NCBI GenBank assembly: GCA_021812905.1 | Contig: JAKAMM010000147.1 | Span: 1-5,087, forward strand | Reading direction: 5' to 3' | DNA from: Chloroflexota bacterium | GTDB lineage: Bacteria; Chloroflexota; Anaerolineae; Anaerolineales; Villigracilaceae | Length of the DNA stretch: 5,087 bases | Shown here: positions 1 through 4,937 of the stretch, in pieces | How positions within the stretch are numbered: the stretch's first letter is position 1 | Layout of the letters: the number at the start of each line of letters is the position of its first letter | Program-made: the position numbers and the translations under genes | Notes under the pieces: generated by a model | Databases searched by the model: none | Seen by the model: only the letters and a program-made list of their open reading frames with translations | Told to the model about the DNA's origin: nothing

Positions 1-40
1 TATAACTTCTCAACGGCGTCGGTATTTTCAAAGTTGCCAC
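1..40 (-). CDS. Start of a second MoaD/CysO-like sulfur carrier protein (partial)
   Basis: Only the first 13 codons are inside the window; the gene continues beyond base 1. From the GTG at 38-40 the minus strand reads MATLKIPTPLRSY. The Ile-Pro-Thr-x-Leu-Arg pattern just after a short beta strand is the usual opening of MoaD/ThiS-type sulfur carriers of the CysO group; M. tuberculosis CysO has SIPTILRPH at the same place. The start is supported by a perfect GGAGG at 47-51, six bases upstream. The call therefore rests on 13 residues plus a strong ribosome binding site, so it is tentative. If right, this is a second sulfur carrier in the same neighbourhood as cysO-cysM-mec, on the same strand and downstream of the 102-residue gene. 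The expected C-terminal Gly-Gly cannot be seen here. Confidence 0.5.
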   Translation of the reverse strand, partial: MATLKIPTPLRSY

Positions 41-46
41 AATTAA

Positions 47-51
47 CCTCC
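47..51 (-). promoter_or_regulatory. Ribosome binding site of the left-edge gene
   Basis: The minus strand reads GGAGG followed by TTAATT and then GTG. A perfect Shine-Dalgarno core at six bases' spacing is what selects the GTG start of the partial gene at 1-40. Confidence 0.6.
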
Positions 52-52
52 G

Positions 53-127
53 CCCTCTCCCCTTGCCCCTCTCCCAACCCTTCGACAAGCTCAGGGCAAG
101 TATTGGGAGAGGGGTTGGGGTGAGGGG
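53..127. repeat. Intergenic palindromic repeat with CTTCGACAAGCTCAGG core
   Basis: An inverted repeat with C/T-rich left arm (53-77) and G/A-rich right arm (103-127). The innermost 12 bases of each arm (CCCTCTCCCAA-type against TTGGGAGAGGGG) pair almost perfectly and the outer half is imperfect. The loop contains CCCTTCGACAAGCTCAGGG, a motif I know as a very frequent dispersed intergenic repeat in Anaerolineae-type genomes. It lies between the stop of the 102-residue gene and the start of the left-edge gene and could fold in RNA of either strand. No coding function is apparent; it may weakly terminate or insulate transcription. Bases 128-164 show nothing. Confidence 0.7.
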
Positions 128-164
128 ATATTTTTATTTTATCCTTCATCCATCCCAATTTCAA

Positions 165-473
165 CTAGCTCACCGCAACCGGCTCGCAGCCCCCACGTTC
201 AACGACCGCTTCGCAAGTGGAAGCCTCCGTGATCTCGACCGAACCAGCCATCGCGAACGGCTGCATGAAATTTTGAAGATATTCCTTGTCTTCAGACTCA
301 GCGATCAGAACCAGCGCGTGTTGAGCATTCAGGACCGCATCACCGATCAGATCAACGCCATACTTGCGTGCGTTTTGTTTGCTCAGATGTTGCAGCAACA
401 TCTGCCCCATTTCGGGGTTTTTTGCCGGGCAGGTTTCAGCGGTGTGCTGGTGGCGAACAAAATAAAGAGACAT
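165..473 (-). CDS. Conserved small alpha/beta protein, function unknown
   Basis: A 102-residue soluble protein with no signal peptide or membrane segment. I do not recognise a named family with certainty. The strand and helix pattern reads beta (3-10), helix (19-38), beta (40-49), beta (52-59), helix (61-76), beta (78-93), which fits a ferredoxin-like alpha/beta fold such as dimeric small-barrel proteins; that is inference. Possible functional residues are His8, His10 and Cys15 in the N-terminal RHQHTAETCPA segment, and Cys87 and Cys96 near the C-terminus (ERGGC). The start is well supported by AAGGAG (482-487) eight bases upstream. It lies downstream of mec on the same strand, separated from it by a 147-base gap that is mostly a palindromic repeat, so it may have separate transcription. 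Its position between a cysteine-synthesis set and a possible second sulfur carrier hints at sulfur metabolism, but nothing in the sequence proves that. Confidence 0.8.
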   Translation of the reverse strand: MSLYFVRHQHTAETCPAKNPEMGQMLLQHLSKQNARKYGVDLIGDAVLNAQHALVLIAESEDKEYLQNFMQPFAMAGSVEITEASTCEAVVERGGCEPVAVS

Positions 474-502
474 TTTTAAAACTCCTTGTAATTTGAATTT
501 TT

Positions 503-618
503 CGTTGGTCGAGTAGGCGGGGTTTCGATACGTTACTCGCCCCCTTCGGGGGTTCGGGACTACTCAACCACCACCGTACACCTGCACTTGCACGCAGATG
601 CAAGTGTCGAGACCAACG
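503..618. repeat. Complex palindromic repeat between mec and the 102-residue gene
   Basis: The ends are inverted copies: CGTTGGTC at 503-510 and GACCAACG at 611-618. Inside are nested hairpins: GGTCGAGTAG (507-516) against CTACTCAACC (560-569, one wobble), a CCCC-TTCG-GGGG tetraloop hairpin (541-552), and CACTTGCA (585-592) against TGCAAGTG (599-606). It ends two bases beyond the mec stop codon and occupies most of the 474-620 gap. It looks like a dispersed non-coding repeat or a decayed miniature element. The nested stems could slow or end transcription from mec, but there is no clean T-run of the intrinsic-terminator kind. Confidence 0.65.
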
Positions 619-620
619 GT

Positions 621-1055
621 TTATGTGATTTGTATGTTTTCTTCGACGAACTGTGAACGATCTTCCGACAATCTCCACGAACGACTCTCGATGGCTTTGC
701 CAGAATCAACGCTCGTGATGATGTACGAAAAAAATGGCTGCGCCCATTCGCAGTCAAATTCTGATGGGCGATTCGGATGGTCAGGATGCGAGTGGAAAAC
801 ACCAAGCAGACTCAACCCAAGCCGGTCTGCTTCCAACTCAGCGTTGAGATAATCTTTGGGCGTGATCAAGTAACGATTGTGCCGCGCAGAATCTTCGCGC
901 GAATTGGTCAGCGGAAAGATCGCCTGCACATCCCGCGCACCATTTTCCGCGCCGAGCAAAAACCCCGCGCCTTCTTCCGGGTAGGCCCGCTCACCGTGCG
1001 CATGGATTTTTTCCAGCATATCTTTTGAAAGCCGCAGCGTTACTTCGTTTCCCAT
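621..1055 (-). CDS. mec: JAMM/M67-family metalloprotease, CysO-cysteine hydrolase type
   Basis: A 144-residue single-domain MPN/JAMM zinc protease, about the size of M. tuberculosis Mec. The zinc motif is complete: His88-x-His90, seven residues, Ser98, two residues, Asp101 (HSHPDHPNRPSEFD). The upstream catalytic Glu is Glu28 in YPEEGAGFLLG; many relatives have a Cys-Gly pair here, and this protein has Gly-Ala-Gly. In the known pathway Mec hydrolyses the amide bond between the CysO C-terminal Gly and cysteine, releasing free cysteine and CysO for another round; it acts in the cytoplasm. The start ATG lies 16 bases inside the end of cysM, with only a weak AAGG (1060-1063) before it, which suggests translational coupling. 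The neighbours cysM and cysO make a CysO-specific role more likely than the general ubiquitin-like deconjugation seen in other JAMM proteins. Confidence 0.9.
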   Translation of the reverse strand: MGNEVTLRLSKDMLEKIHAHGERAYPEEGAGFLLGAENGARDVQAIFPLTNSREDSARHNRYLITPKDYLNAELEADRLGLSLLGVFHSHPDHPNRPSEFDCEWAQPFFSYIITSVDSGKAIESRSWRLSEDRSQFVEENIQIT

Positions 1056-1990
1056 AGCGCCTTGTCACTCAAATATTTATATCCTGCGTCTGGAAAAATT
1101 GTCACGACCACGCCTTCCTTCAACTTCGACGCAACTTCCAACGCCGCGACCAGCGCCGCACCGGATGAAATTCCGACGAACAGGCCTTCTTCGCGCGCCA
1201 GTCTGCGGACCATTTCATGCGCCGCCTCTGTCCGGACTTCAAGCGGCTTGCCCGCAAAAGCCGGATCATAAATCCCGGGTTTGATCGCGCTCGGCATGTG
1301 CTTGAGTCCTTCGAGCCCGTGGAAAGGCGCGTCCGGCTGAAACGAAATGATTTTTATGTGCGGCAATTGCTCACGCAAATATCGTCCGGTTCCCATCAAC
1401 GTGCCCGATGTGCCAAGCCCGGCCACAAAATGTGTGACCTGACTATCCGTCTGCGAAACGATCTCCGGCCCAGTAGACAAATAATGCGCCTGCCAGTTCG
1501 CTGGATTGTTGTACTGATTCGCATACCAATACAGACTCGGCTGGTCAGCCGCCATTTGTCGCGCTGCCAGAATCGCGCCGTCCGAGCCTTCGGATGGATC
1601 GGTGAGAATCACTTCCGAGCCGAGCGTACGAAGAATGGTAATTCGTTCCGGGCTGGCATTTCCCGGCATGCACAACGTGACGGGAATTCTAAGCGCCGCG
1701 CCGAATGTTGCATAAGAAATTCCCATATTGCCGGATGTTGAATCAAGTAGACGCTTACCCGAAACGAGATCGCCATCAGCAATCGCGGTTCGAATGATAT
1801 TCAACGCAGGCCGATCTTTGACCGAGCCGCCCGGGTTGAACCATTCAGCCTTGGCAAAGATTTGTACACGCGGCGGCAGGCCCAAGGCCACGCGGCGAAG
1901 CGGAAGCAGAGGCGTGTTCCCCACATGCGCATCGAGTCCATCACTCTCTAAAGATTTGAATTGGATTTTCTGTATTTGTGTAAGTGTCAT
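1040..1990 (-). CDS. cysM: PLP-dependent cysteine synthase of the CysM (CysO-dependent) type
   Basis: A 316-residue fold-type II PLP enzyme. The PLP lysine is Lys58 in NPGGSVKDRPA. The substrate loop is TSGNMG (85-90), the PLP phosphate loop is GLGTSGTLMG (191-200), and GISSGA (273-278) holds the Ser that contacts the pyridine nitrogen. Segments NPAN (162-165), HYLSTGPE (169-176) and THFVAGLG (186-193) match M. tuberculosis CysM closely, so the likely substrate is O-phosphoserine, with CysO thiocarboxylate as sulfur donor, rather than O-acetylserine with sulfide. ATG 1988-1990 is chosen because the homologous region starts here and TTTGGA lies just upstream; an in-frame ATG at 2089 would add 33 residues translated from a hairpin. 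By my remembered alignment, Lys230 stands where M. tuberculosis CysM has Arg220, a phosphoserine contact, and the C-terminal tail that closes its active site is about 13 residues shorter here. Overlaps mec by 16 bases. Confidence 0.92.
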   Translation of the reverse strand: MTLTQIQKIQFKSLESDGLDAHVGNTPLLPLRRVALGLPPRVQIFAKAEWFNPGGSVKDRPALNIIRTAIADGDLVSGKRLLDSTSGNMGISYATFGAALRIPVTLCMPGNASPERITILRTLGSEVILTDPSEGSDGAILAARQMAADQPSLYWYANQYNNPANWQAHYLSTGPEIVSQTDSQVTHFVAGLGTSGTLMGTGRYLREQLPHIKIISFQPDAPFHGLEGLKHMPSAIKPGIYDPAFAGKPLEVRTEAAHEMVRRLAREEGLFVGISSGAALVAALEVASKLKEGVVVTIFPDAGYKYLSDKALWETK

Positions 1991-1998
1991 AAATTTCC

Positions 1999-2101
1999 AA
2001 AATAAAACAGCCAACGAAAACAAAAAGGACGCGTACAACGTCGCGCGATTCGAATGGTTTCGAATGCGGAGTCGTACACCGTCCTTCAATTTCGTTGGCT
2101 G
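1999..2101 (-). terminator. Long imperfect hairpin with T-run in the cysM leader (attenuator candidate)
   Basis: Bases 2008-2101 form a 94-base imperfect palindrome. The outer 12 base pairs are perfect (CAGCCAACGAAA at 2008-2019, TTTCGTTGGCTG at 2090-2101). AAGGAC (2025-2030) pairs with GTCCTT (2081-2086), GTAC (2033-2036) with GTAC (2074-2077), and the tip ATTCGAA (2048-2054) with TTCGAAT (2059-2065) around a TGGT loop. On the minus strand the stem is followed directly by TTTTATTTT (1999-2007), the layout of an intrinsic terminator, and the cysM ribosome binding site comes right after. It could regulate cysM-mec by attenuation, or be a miniature mobile repeat that landed here. Confidence 0.45.
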
Positions 2102-2114
2102 TTGGCTTCTCGAA

Positions 2115-2139
2115 GAGGCGGTGCTACGAGCCCCGCCTC
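2115..2139 (-). promoter_or_regulatory. Small hairpin in the cysM leader
   Basis: GAGGCGG (2115-2121) and CCGCCTC (2133-2139) are perfect inverted copies with an 11-base loop. On the minus strand the stem starts directly after the second Cys codon of the candidate leader peptide, and its TAG stop falls in the loop. A further small palindrome CTTCTCGAAG (2106-2115) follows. The placement between the leader peptide and the terminator-like hairpin would suit an alternative structure in attenuation; this is inference. Confidence 0.4.
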
Positions 2140-2165
2140 AGACACAAGCAATAAATGGAAAACAT
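2124..2165 (-). CDS. Candidate 13-residue leader peptide with two Cys codons
   Basis: Starting about 27 bases after the predicted transcription start of cysM, the minus strand reads MFSIYCLCLRRGS and a TAG stop. Cys6 (TGC) and Cys8 (TGT) flank one Leu codon. An AGGA (2178-2181) lies 12 bases upstream of the ATG, longer than ideal. Leader peptides rich in the amino acid made by the downstream genes are the hallmark of ribosome-mediated attenuation, and Cys-rich upstream ORFs are known regulators of cysteine genes in mycobacteria. Two Cys codons in so short an ORF can arise by chance, so conservation in relatives would be needed to believe it. Confidence 0.33.
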   Translation of the reverse strand: MFSIYCLCLRRGS

Positions 2166-2198
2166 GGTGGTTTAATTTCCTATATTTTTATAATATAT

Positions 2199-2226
2199 AT
2201 TCTACAAAATTTTTCAGATTTGTCAA
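2199..2226 (-). promoter_or_regulatory. Sigma-70-type promoter of cysM-mec
   Basis: The minus strand has a perfect TTGACA -35 box (2221-2226), 16 bases' spacing, and a TAGAAT -10 box (2199-2204), within a strongly A/T-rich stretch. Transcription would start near 2192, giving a leader of about 200 bases before the cysM ATG. It starts 30 bases past the cysO stop, so cysM-mec can be expressed independently of cysO. Confidence 0.75.
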
Positions 2227-2229
2227 GGC

Positions 2230-2252
2230 GAAAAATAAATAAACTTATTTAT
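2230..2252 (-). terminator. Weak A/T-only hairpin after cysO
   Basis: ATAAATAA (2235-2242) and TTATTTAT (2245-2252) are inverted copies, followed on the minus strand by TTTTT. The stem is all A-T with almost no loop, so it would be a poor terminator at best. It starts four bases past the cysO stop codon. Confidence 0.22.
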
Positions 2253-2255
2253 CTC

Positions 2256-2528
2256 TCACCCGCCCGAGATGGAGGCCATCAAAATAATCTGGTCACTTTC
2301 TTCAAGGCGGGTCTCCAGGCCGTTGAGGTCCCGGATGTTTTGGCTGTTGACAAAGATGTTTATATGACGGCGAACCTTACCCTCGGAATCAAAAATATGA
2401 ATTTTGAGCGCAGGGTATTTTGCGACCGCATCATTGAGCACGTCTGAAACTGTCGCGCCATAGACGACAGCTTCAGGTTTGTTATCAATATAGTAACGCA
2501 TCAACGGGCCAACTCTTAAAACAGGCAT
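2256..2528 (-). CDS. cysO: CysO-type ubiquitin-fold sulfur carrier protein
   Basis: A 90-residue MoaD/ThiS-like protein ending in Gly89-Gly90 (MASISGG), the residue pair that becomes a thiocarboxylate after adenylation and sulfur transfer. Length and order match M. tuberculosis CysO (93 residues, ending AVAGG). Shared landmarks are the beta strand around HINIFVNSQNIRDLNGL (55-71; FVNIYVNDEDVRFSGGL in CysO) and the final strand QIILMASISGG. The known role is to bring sulfur to CysM and carry the new cysteine until Mec releases it. The E1-like activating enzyme (MoeZ type) is not in this window. ATG 2526-2528 is chosen because it keeps the first beta strand; the ribosome binding site is poor (AGG only two bases away), and Met10 is a less likely alternative. 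It starts 27 bases after the terminator stem of the upstream EF-G-like gene and has no clear promoter of its own, so expression may be by read-through or from a near-leaderless start. Confidence 0.9.
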   Translation of the reverse strand: MPVLRVGPLMRYYIDNKPEAVVYGATVSDVLNDAVAKYPALKIHIFDSEGKVRRHINIFVNSQNIRDLNGLETRLEESDQIILMASISGG

Positions 2529-2550
2529 GGCCTATTTTACTGTATAAAAT

Positions 2551-2582
2551 AAAAAGGCCAGGCTTCTTGAGAAGCCTGGCCT
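2551..2582 (-). terminator. Intrinsic terminator of the EF-G-like gene
   Basis: GGCCAGGCTTC (2556-2566) and GAAGCCTGGCC (2571-2581) form a perfect 11-base-pair GC-rich stem with a four-base loop, extended by one A-T pair, followed on the minus strand by TTTTTATTTTATA. It begins eight bases after the EF-G-like stop codon. A textbook Rho-independent terminator. Confidence 0.9.
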
Positions 2583-2589
2583 CATCAAT

Positions 2590-4671
2590 CTATTCTTCCT
2601 TCTTGGCTTCCATTTCTTTCTTATGCGCTTCGACGATCATACCCGCAATGTGAGATGGAACGATGTCGTAATGATCCAGCTCCATTGTGAAGTAGCCGCG
2701 TCCGCCGGTGATGGAACGCAACTGCGACGTGTAGCGGAGCATTTCGGCCAACGGAACAGTCGCCACAATGACAGTGCTGCCGTGCTCGGCCTCCGTGCCT
2801 TGCACGCGGCCGCGACGAGTGTTGAGGTCGCTCATCACATCGCCCATGTTGGCATCCGGCACGATGATATTGACTTTCATGATCGGTTCGAAAAGCACCG
2901 GACCCGCATCGGCCACCGCCAGTTTGAACGCTTCGCGTCCGGCGATTTCGAAAGCCACCGGCTTCGAATCGACAGGATGCTCCTTGCCATCGTAAACGAT
3001 GACTTTGACATTACTCATCGGATAGCCCGCAAACGCGCCGTGCTGCAGCGTGGCAGCAATGCCTTTTTCAATGGCGGGCAGATACGACTTGGAGAGATTC
3101 ATCCCAACCAGTTCATCGGTAAATTCAAAATCAGCGGACGGCAAAGGCTCGATCCGCAAATGGACTTCGCCAAACTGTCCCGAACCACCCGATTGTTTTT
3201 TATGACGATATTGAGCAGAAGCTTTCTTTGTGATACCTTCGCGATAAGGGACCTTCGGCTCATGTGAGGCAAGTCCCACCTGGAACTTGGTCTGCGCACG
3301 ATGGATGGCTACATCAATGTGTTGGTCGCCCATGCCTTGCAAAACAGTCTCGCCGGTGATGTGCTCGTTATGCCACGAAAGCGTCATATCTTCTTCGCAC
3401 AGACGGGTCAGAGTCGGGGAAATCTTGGCGGCGTCGGCTTGCGTCTTGGGTGCGATGGCAACCCGATATAAAGCAGCGGGGAATTTGGGTACGGTAATTG
3501 TCAGCGGATGATTCTTATCGCACAAAGTATCGCCCGTGGCAGTGACGTTTAACTTGGCAACGGAGCCAATATCGCCAGCATGAATTACTTTAACCGCAAT
3601 CTGTTCCTTGCCGCGCTGAATGTGCAGACTGGACATGCGCTCTTCGACATTCTTGTTTTGATTCCACAAACGGATATCGCCTTCAATGGAACCGCTGATT
3701 ACGCGAAAATAAGTCATGCGCCCCACGAACGGGTCAGCGGTCGTCTTCCAAACATAAGCGGCCAGAGGACCGGTATCCGAAGCGGGCAATTTTTCTTCAC
3801 CGTCCTTGCCCTGGGCGATGTGTGGCTGTGCATGTCCAGGCGATGGCATTAGATCTACCAAGCCATTCAGGAGCGGCACGATGCCAATTTCGCGTCCGCC
3901 TGCAGCGCAATAGACCGGGATAAAGTCTCCGGAGCGGACAACGTCTTTTAGACCGACGATCAGCTCCTCGTCCGAGAGAGAACCGGCTTCGAGATACTTT
4001 TCGAGCAGAGTATCTTCACCTTCTGCGGCGGCTTCGACCAAAATCCCATGCGCTTCCCTGGCGGCTGCCAGCATATCTGCCGGAATATCGGTCACGGTTT
4101 TTCCGTCGCCCATGAAAACCTTCATCGAGATCAAGTCAACCACACCCTTGAAATCGTGTTTCTCTCCGATCGGCAATTGCACTTTGACCAGACGATGCCC
4201 GCCGGCGTGCGCATATTGTTCCACGGACGCGTAGGCCTTTTCGTAATTGGCATTATCGCGGTCGAGCTTGTTGATGACCACGAAGCGCGGCAACTTGAAC
4301 TCGTCGGCGTAACGCCAGGCGACTTCGGTGCCGACTTCGAGACCGGCCACTGAATCAACCAGAACCACCGCGCTGTCGGCCACGCTCAACGCGGAAATCA
4401 CTTCGCCGACAAAATCGGTGAAGCCGGGCGCGTCGAGCAGATTGATCTTATGGTCGCGGTATTCGATTGGAAGAACAGTGGTGTACAGGGAAATCTTGCG
4501 TCTGGCTTCCTCTTCATCGTAATCAGAAGCCGTGGTTCCATCATCTATCTTGCCGAGACGAGTTGTTGCCCCCGTACCATGCAGAATTGCTTCAACCAGC
4601 ATGGTTTTACCTGCGCTGCCGTGCGAGACCAGCGCAATGTTACGTAAAAACTCAGTGGTATACTCTTTCAT
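2590..4671 (-). CDS. fusA: Elongation factor G-like translational GTPase (EF-G-2 type)
   Basis: A complete 693-residue five-domain factor. GTPase motifs: P-loop SHGSAGKT (16-23), switch I with ARRKIS (56-61) in place of the usual RGIT, G3 DAPGF (80-84), G4 NKLD (134-137), and a G5-region YCAAGG (254-259), with the G' insert at about 165-250. Domain II spans about 300-395, domain III 396-475, domain IV 476-600 with SGGSGQFGEV (494-503), and domain V 601-690 with the GGRGYF strand near its end. Canonical EF-G has His in DTPGH; here it is Phe84. This and the altered switch I place it with the EF-G-2/FusA2 paralogues, such as Thermus EF-G-2, rather than the housekeeping translocase usually found beside rpsL-rpsG-tuf. 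It probably binds ribosomes and GTP, but its cellular role is not established. The start is supported by AGGAAGG (4678-4684) six bases upstream. It has its own promoter and terminator, so it is likely a single-gene unit. Confidence 0.93.
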   Translation of the reverse strand: MKEYTTEFLRNIALVSHGSAGKTMLVEAILHGTGATTRLGKIDDGTTASDYDEEEARRKISLYTTVLPIEYRDHKINLLDAPGFTDFVGEVISALSVADSAVVLVDSVAGLEVGTEVAWRYADEFKLPRFVVINKLDRDNANYEKAYASVEQYAHAGGHRLVKVQLPIGEKHDFKGVVDLISMKVFMGDGKTVTDIPADMLAAAREAHGILVEAAAEGEDTLLEKYLEAGSLSDEELIVGLKDVVRSGDFIPVYCAAGGREIGIVPLLNGLVDLMPSPGHAQPHIAQGKDGEEKLPASDTGPLAAYVWKTTADPFVGRMTYFRVISGSIEGDIRLWNQNKNVEERMSSLHIQRGKEQIAVKVIHAGDIGSVAKLNVTATGDTLCDKNHPLTITVPKFPAALYRVAIAPKTQADAAKISPTLTRLCEEDMTLSWHNEHITGETVLQGMGDQHIDVAIHRAQTKFQVGLASHEPKVPYREGITKKASAQYRHKKQSGGSGQFGEVHLRIEPLPSADFEFTDELVGMNLSKSYLPAIEKGIAATLQHGAFAGYPMSNVKVIVYDGKEHPVDSKPVAFEIAGREAFKLAVADAGPVLFEPIMKVNIIVPDANMGDVMSDLNTRRGRVQGTEAEHGSTVIVATVPLAEMLRYTSQLRSITGGRGYFTMELDHYDIVPSHIAGMIVEAHKKEMEAKKEE

Positions 4672-4719
4672 GACAACCCTTCCTAAAATGTGGAATGATG
4701 CCGCCAGACAGTGCGTGTG

Positions 4720-4748
4720 ATTGTACGAGAAGTGGGTTGAATTGTCAA
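4720..4748 (-). promoter_or_regulatory. Sigma-70-type promoter of the EF-G-like gene
   Basis: The minus strand has TTGACA (4743-4748), an ideal 17-base spacer, and TACAAT (4720-4725), one base off the consensus TATAAT. Transcription would begin near 4713, giving a 5' leader of about 42 bases with the AGGAAGG ribosome binding site. Among the strongest-looking promoters in the window. Confidence 0.82.
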
Positions 4749-4782
4749 AGTGAGAACTGTCATATTACTGAGGTGACATGGA

Positions 4783-4928
4783 AGAATTTTACAATCATTA
4801 TTCGTTCCTGTGGATTTCAATCGGCCTCACCATGGCGGCCGACTTATATTTTCTTCGACGCAAAAGGCAATGAGGTTTGGCGAGCGATCGGCGAGATCGA
4901 TCCTCAAAAAGTGCGCGATTCGGTTAAA
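4783..4928 (+). pseudogene. Remnant of a thioredoxin-family gene (C-terminal part, frame broken)
   Basis: From 4839 to 4928 one frame reads PTYIFFDAKGNEVWRAIG and continues EIDPQKVRDSVK. This is the typical second half of thioredoxin-like proteins: the cis-Pro strand, the D-x-x-G turn, the last strand and final helix. Just upstream, a different frame (4801-4818) reads FVPVDF, resembling the middle strand of the same fold, so a shift of one base near 4834-4840 and an internal deletion would explain both. The CxxC active site and everything before it are missing, and that region is now the promoter area of the divergent EF-G-like gene. It could not make a working thioredoxin. The assignment rests on my recognition of the family pattern; the upstream piece is less certain than the tail. 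Confidence 0.5.
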
Positions 4929-4937
4929 ACATTTTCA

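Noticed and set aside
53..127. CRISPR repeat or insertion-sequence end
   Set aside because: A single palindrome without regularly spaced copies, spacers or transposase; it fits a dispersed intergenic repeat.
63..479. A 138-residue plus-strand ORF
   Set aside because: It is the translation of the palindromic repeat plus the antisense of the well-supported 102-residue gene.
1217..1741. Long plus-strand ORF opposite cysM
   Set aside because: Arg-rich low-information translation antisense to a clearly conserved enzyme; a shadow frame.
1991..2089. A longer cysM start at 2089 giving a hydrophobic 33-residue N-terminus that resembles a membrane segment
   Set aside because: The extension is translated from the palindromic leader, has no counterpart in CysM proteins, and the ATG at 1988-1990 fits the family start with a GGA-type ribosome binding site.
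2112..2139. T-box riboswitch signal (TAGCACCGC resembles the TGGNACCGC core)
   Set aside because: The bases that should pair with the tRNA end do not fit tRNA-Cys, and the leader has no recognisable stem I with a specifier loop.
2623..3267. 214-residue plus-strand ORF opposite the EF-G-like gene
   Set aside because: His/Arg-rich shadow of a strongly conserved gene with no family resemblance.
4778..4873. A 31-codon ORF with a possible membrane segment and an upstream GAGG
   Set aside because: It overlaps, in another frame, the much more convincing thioredoxin-like tail, and nothing else supports it.
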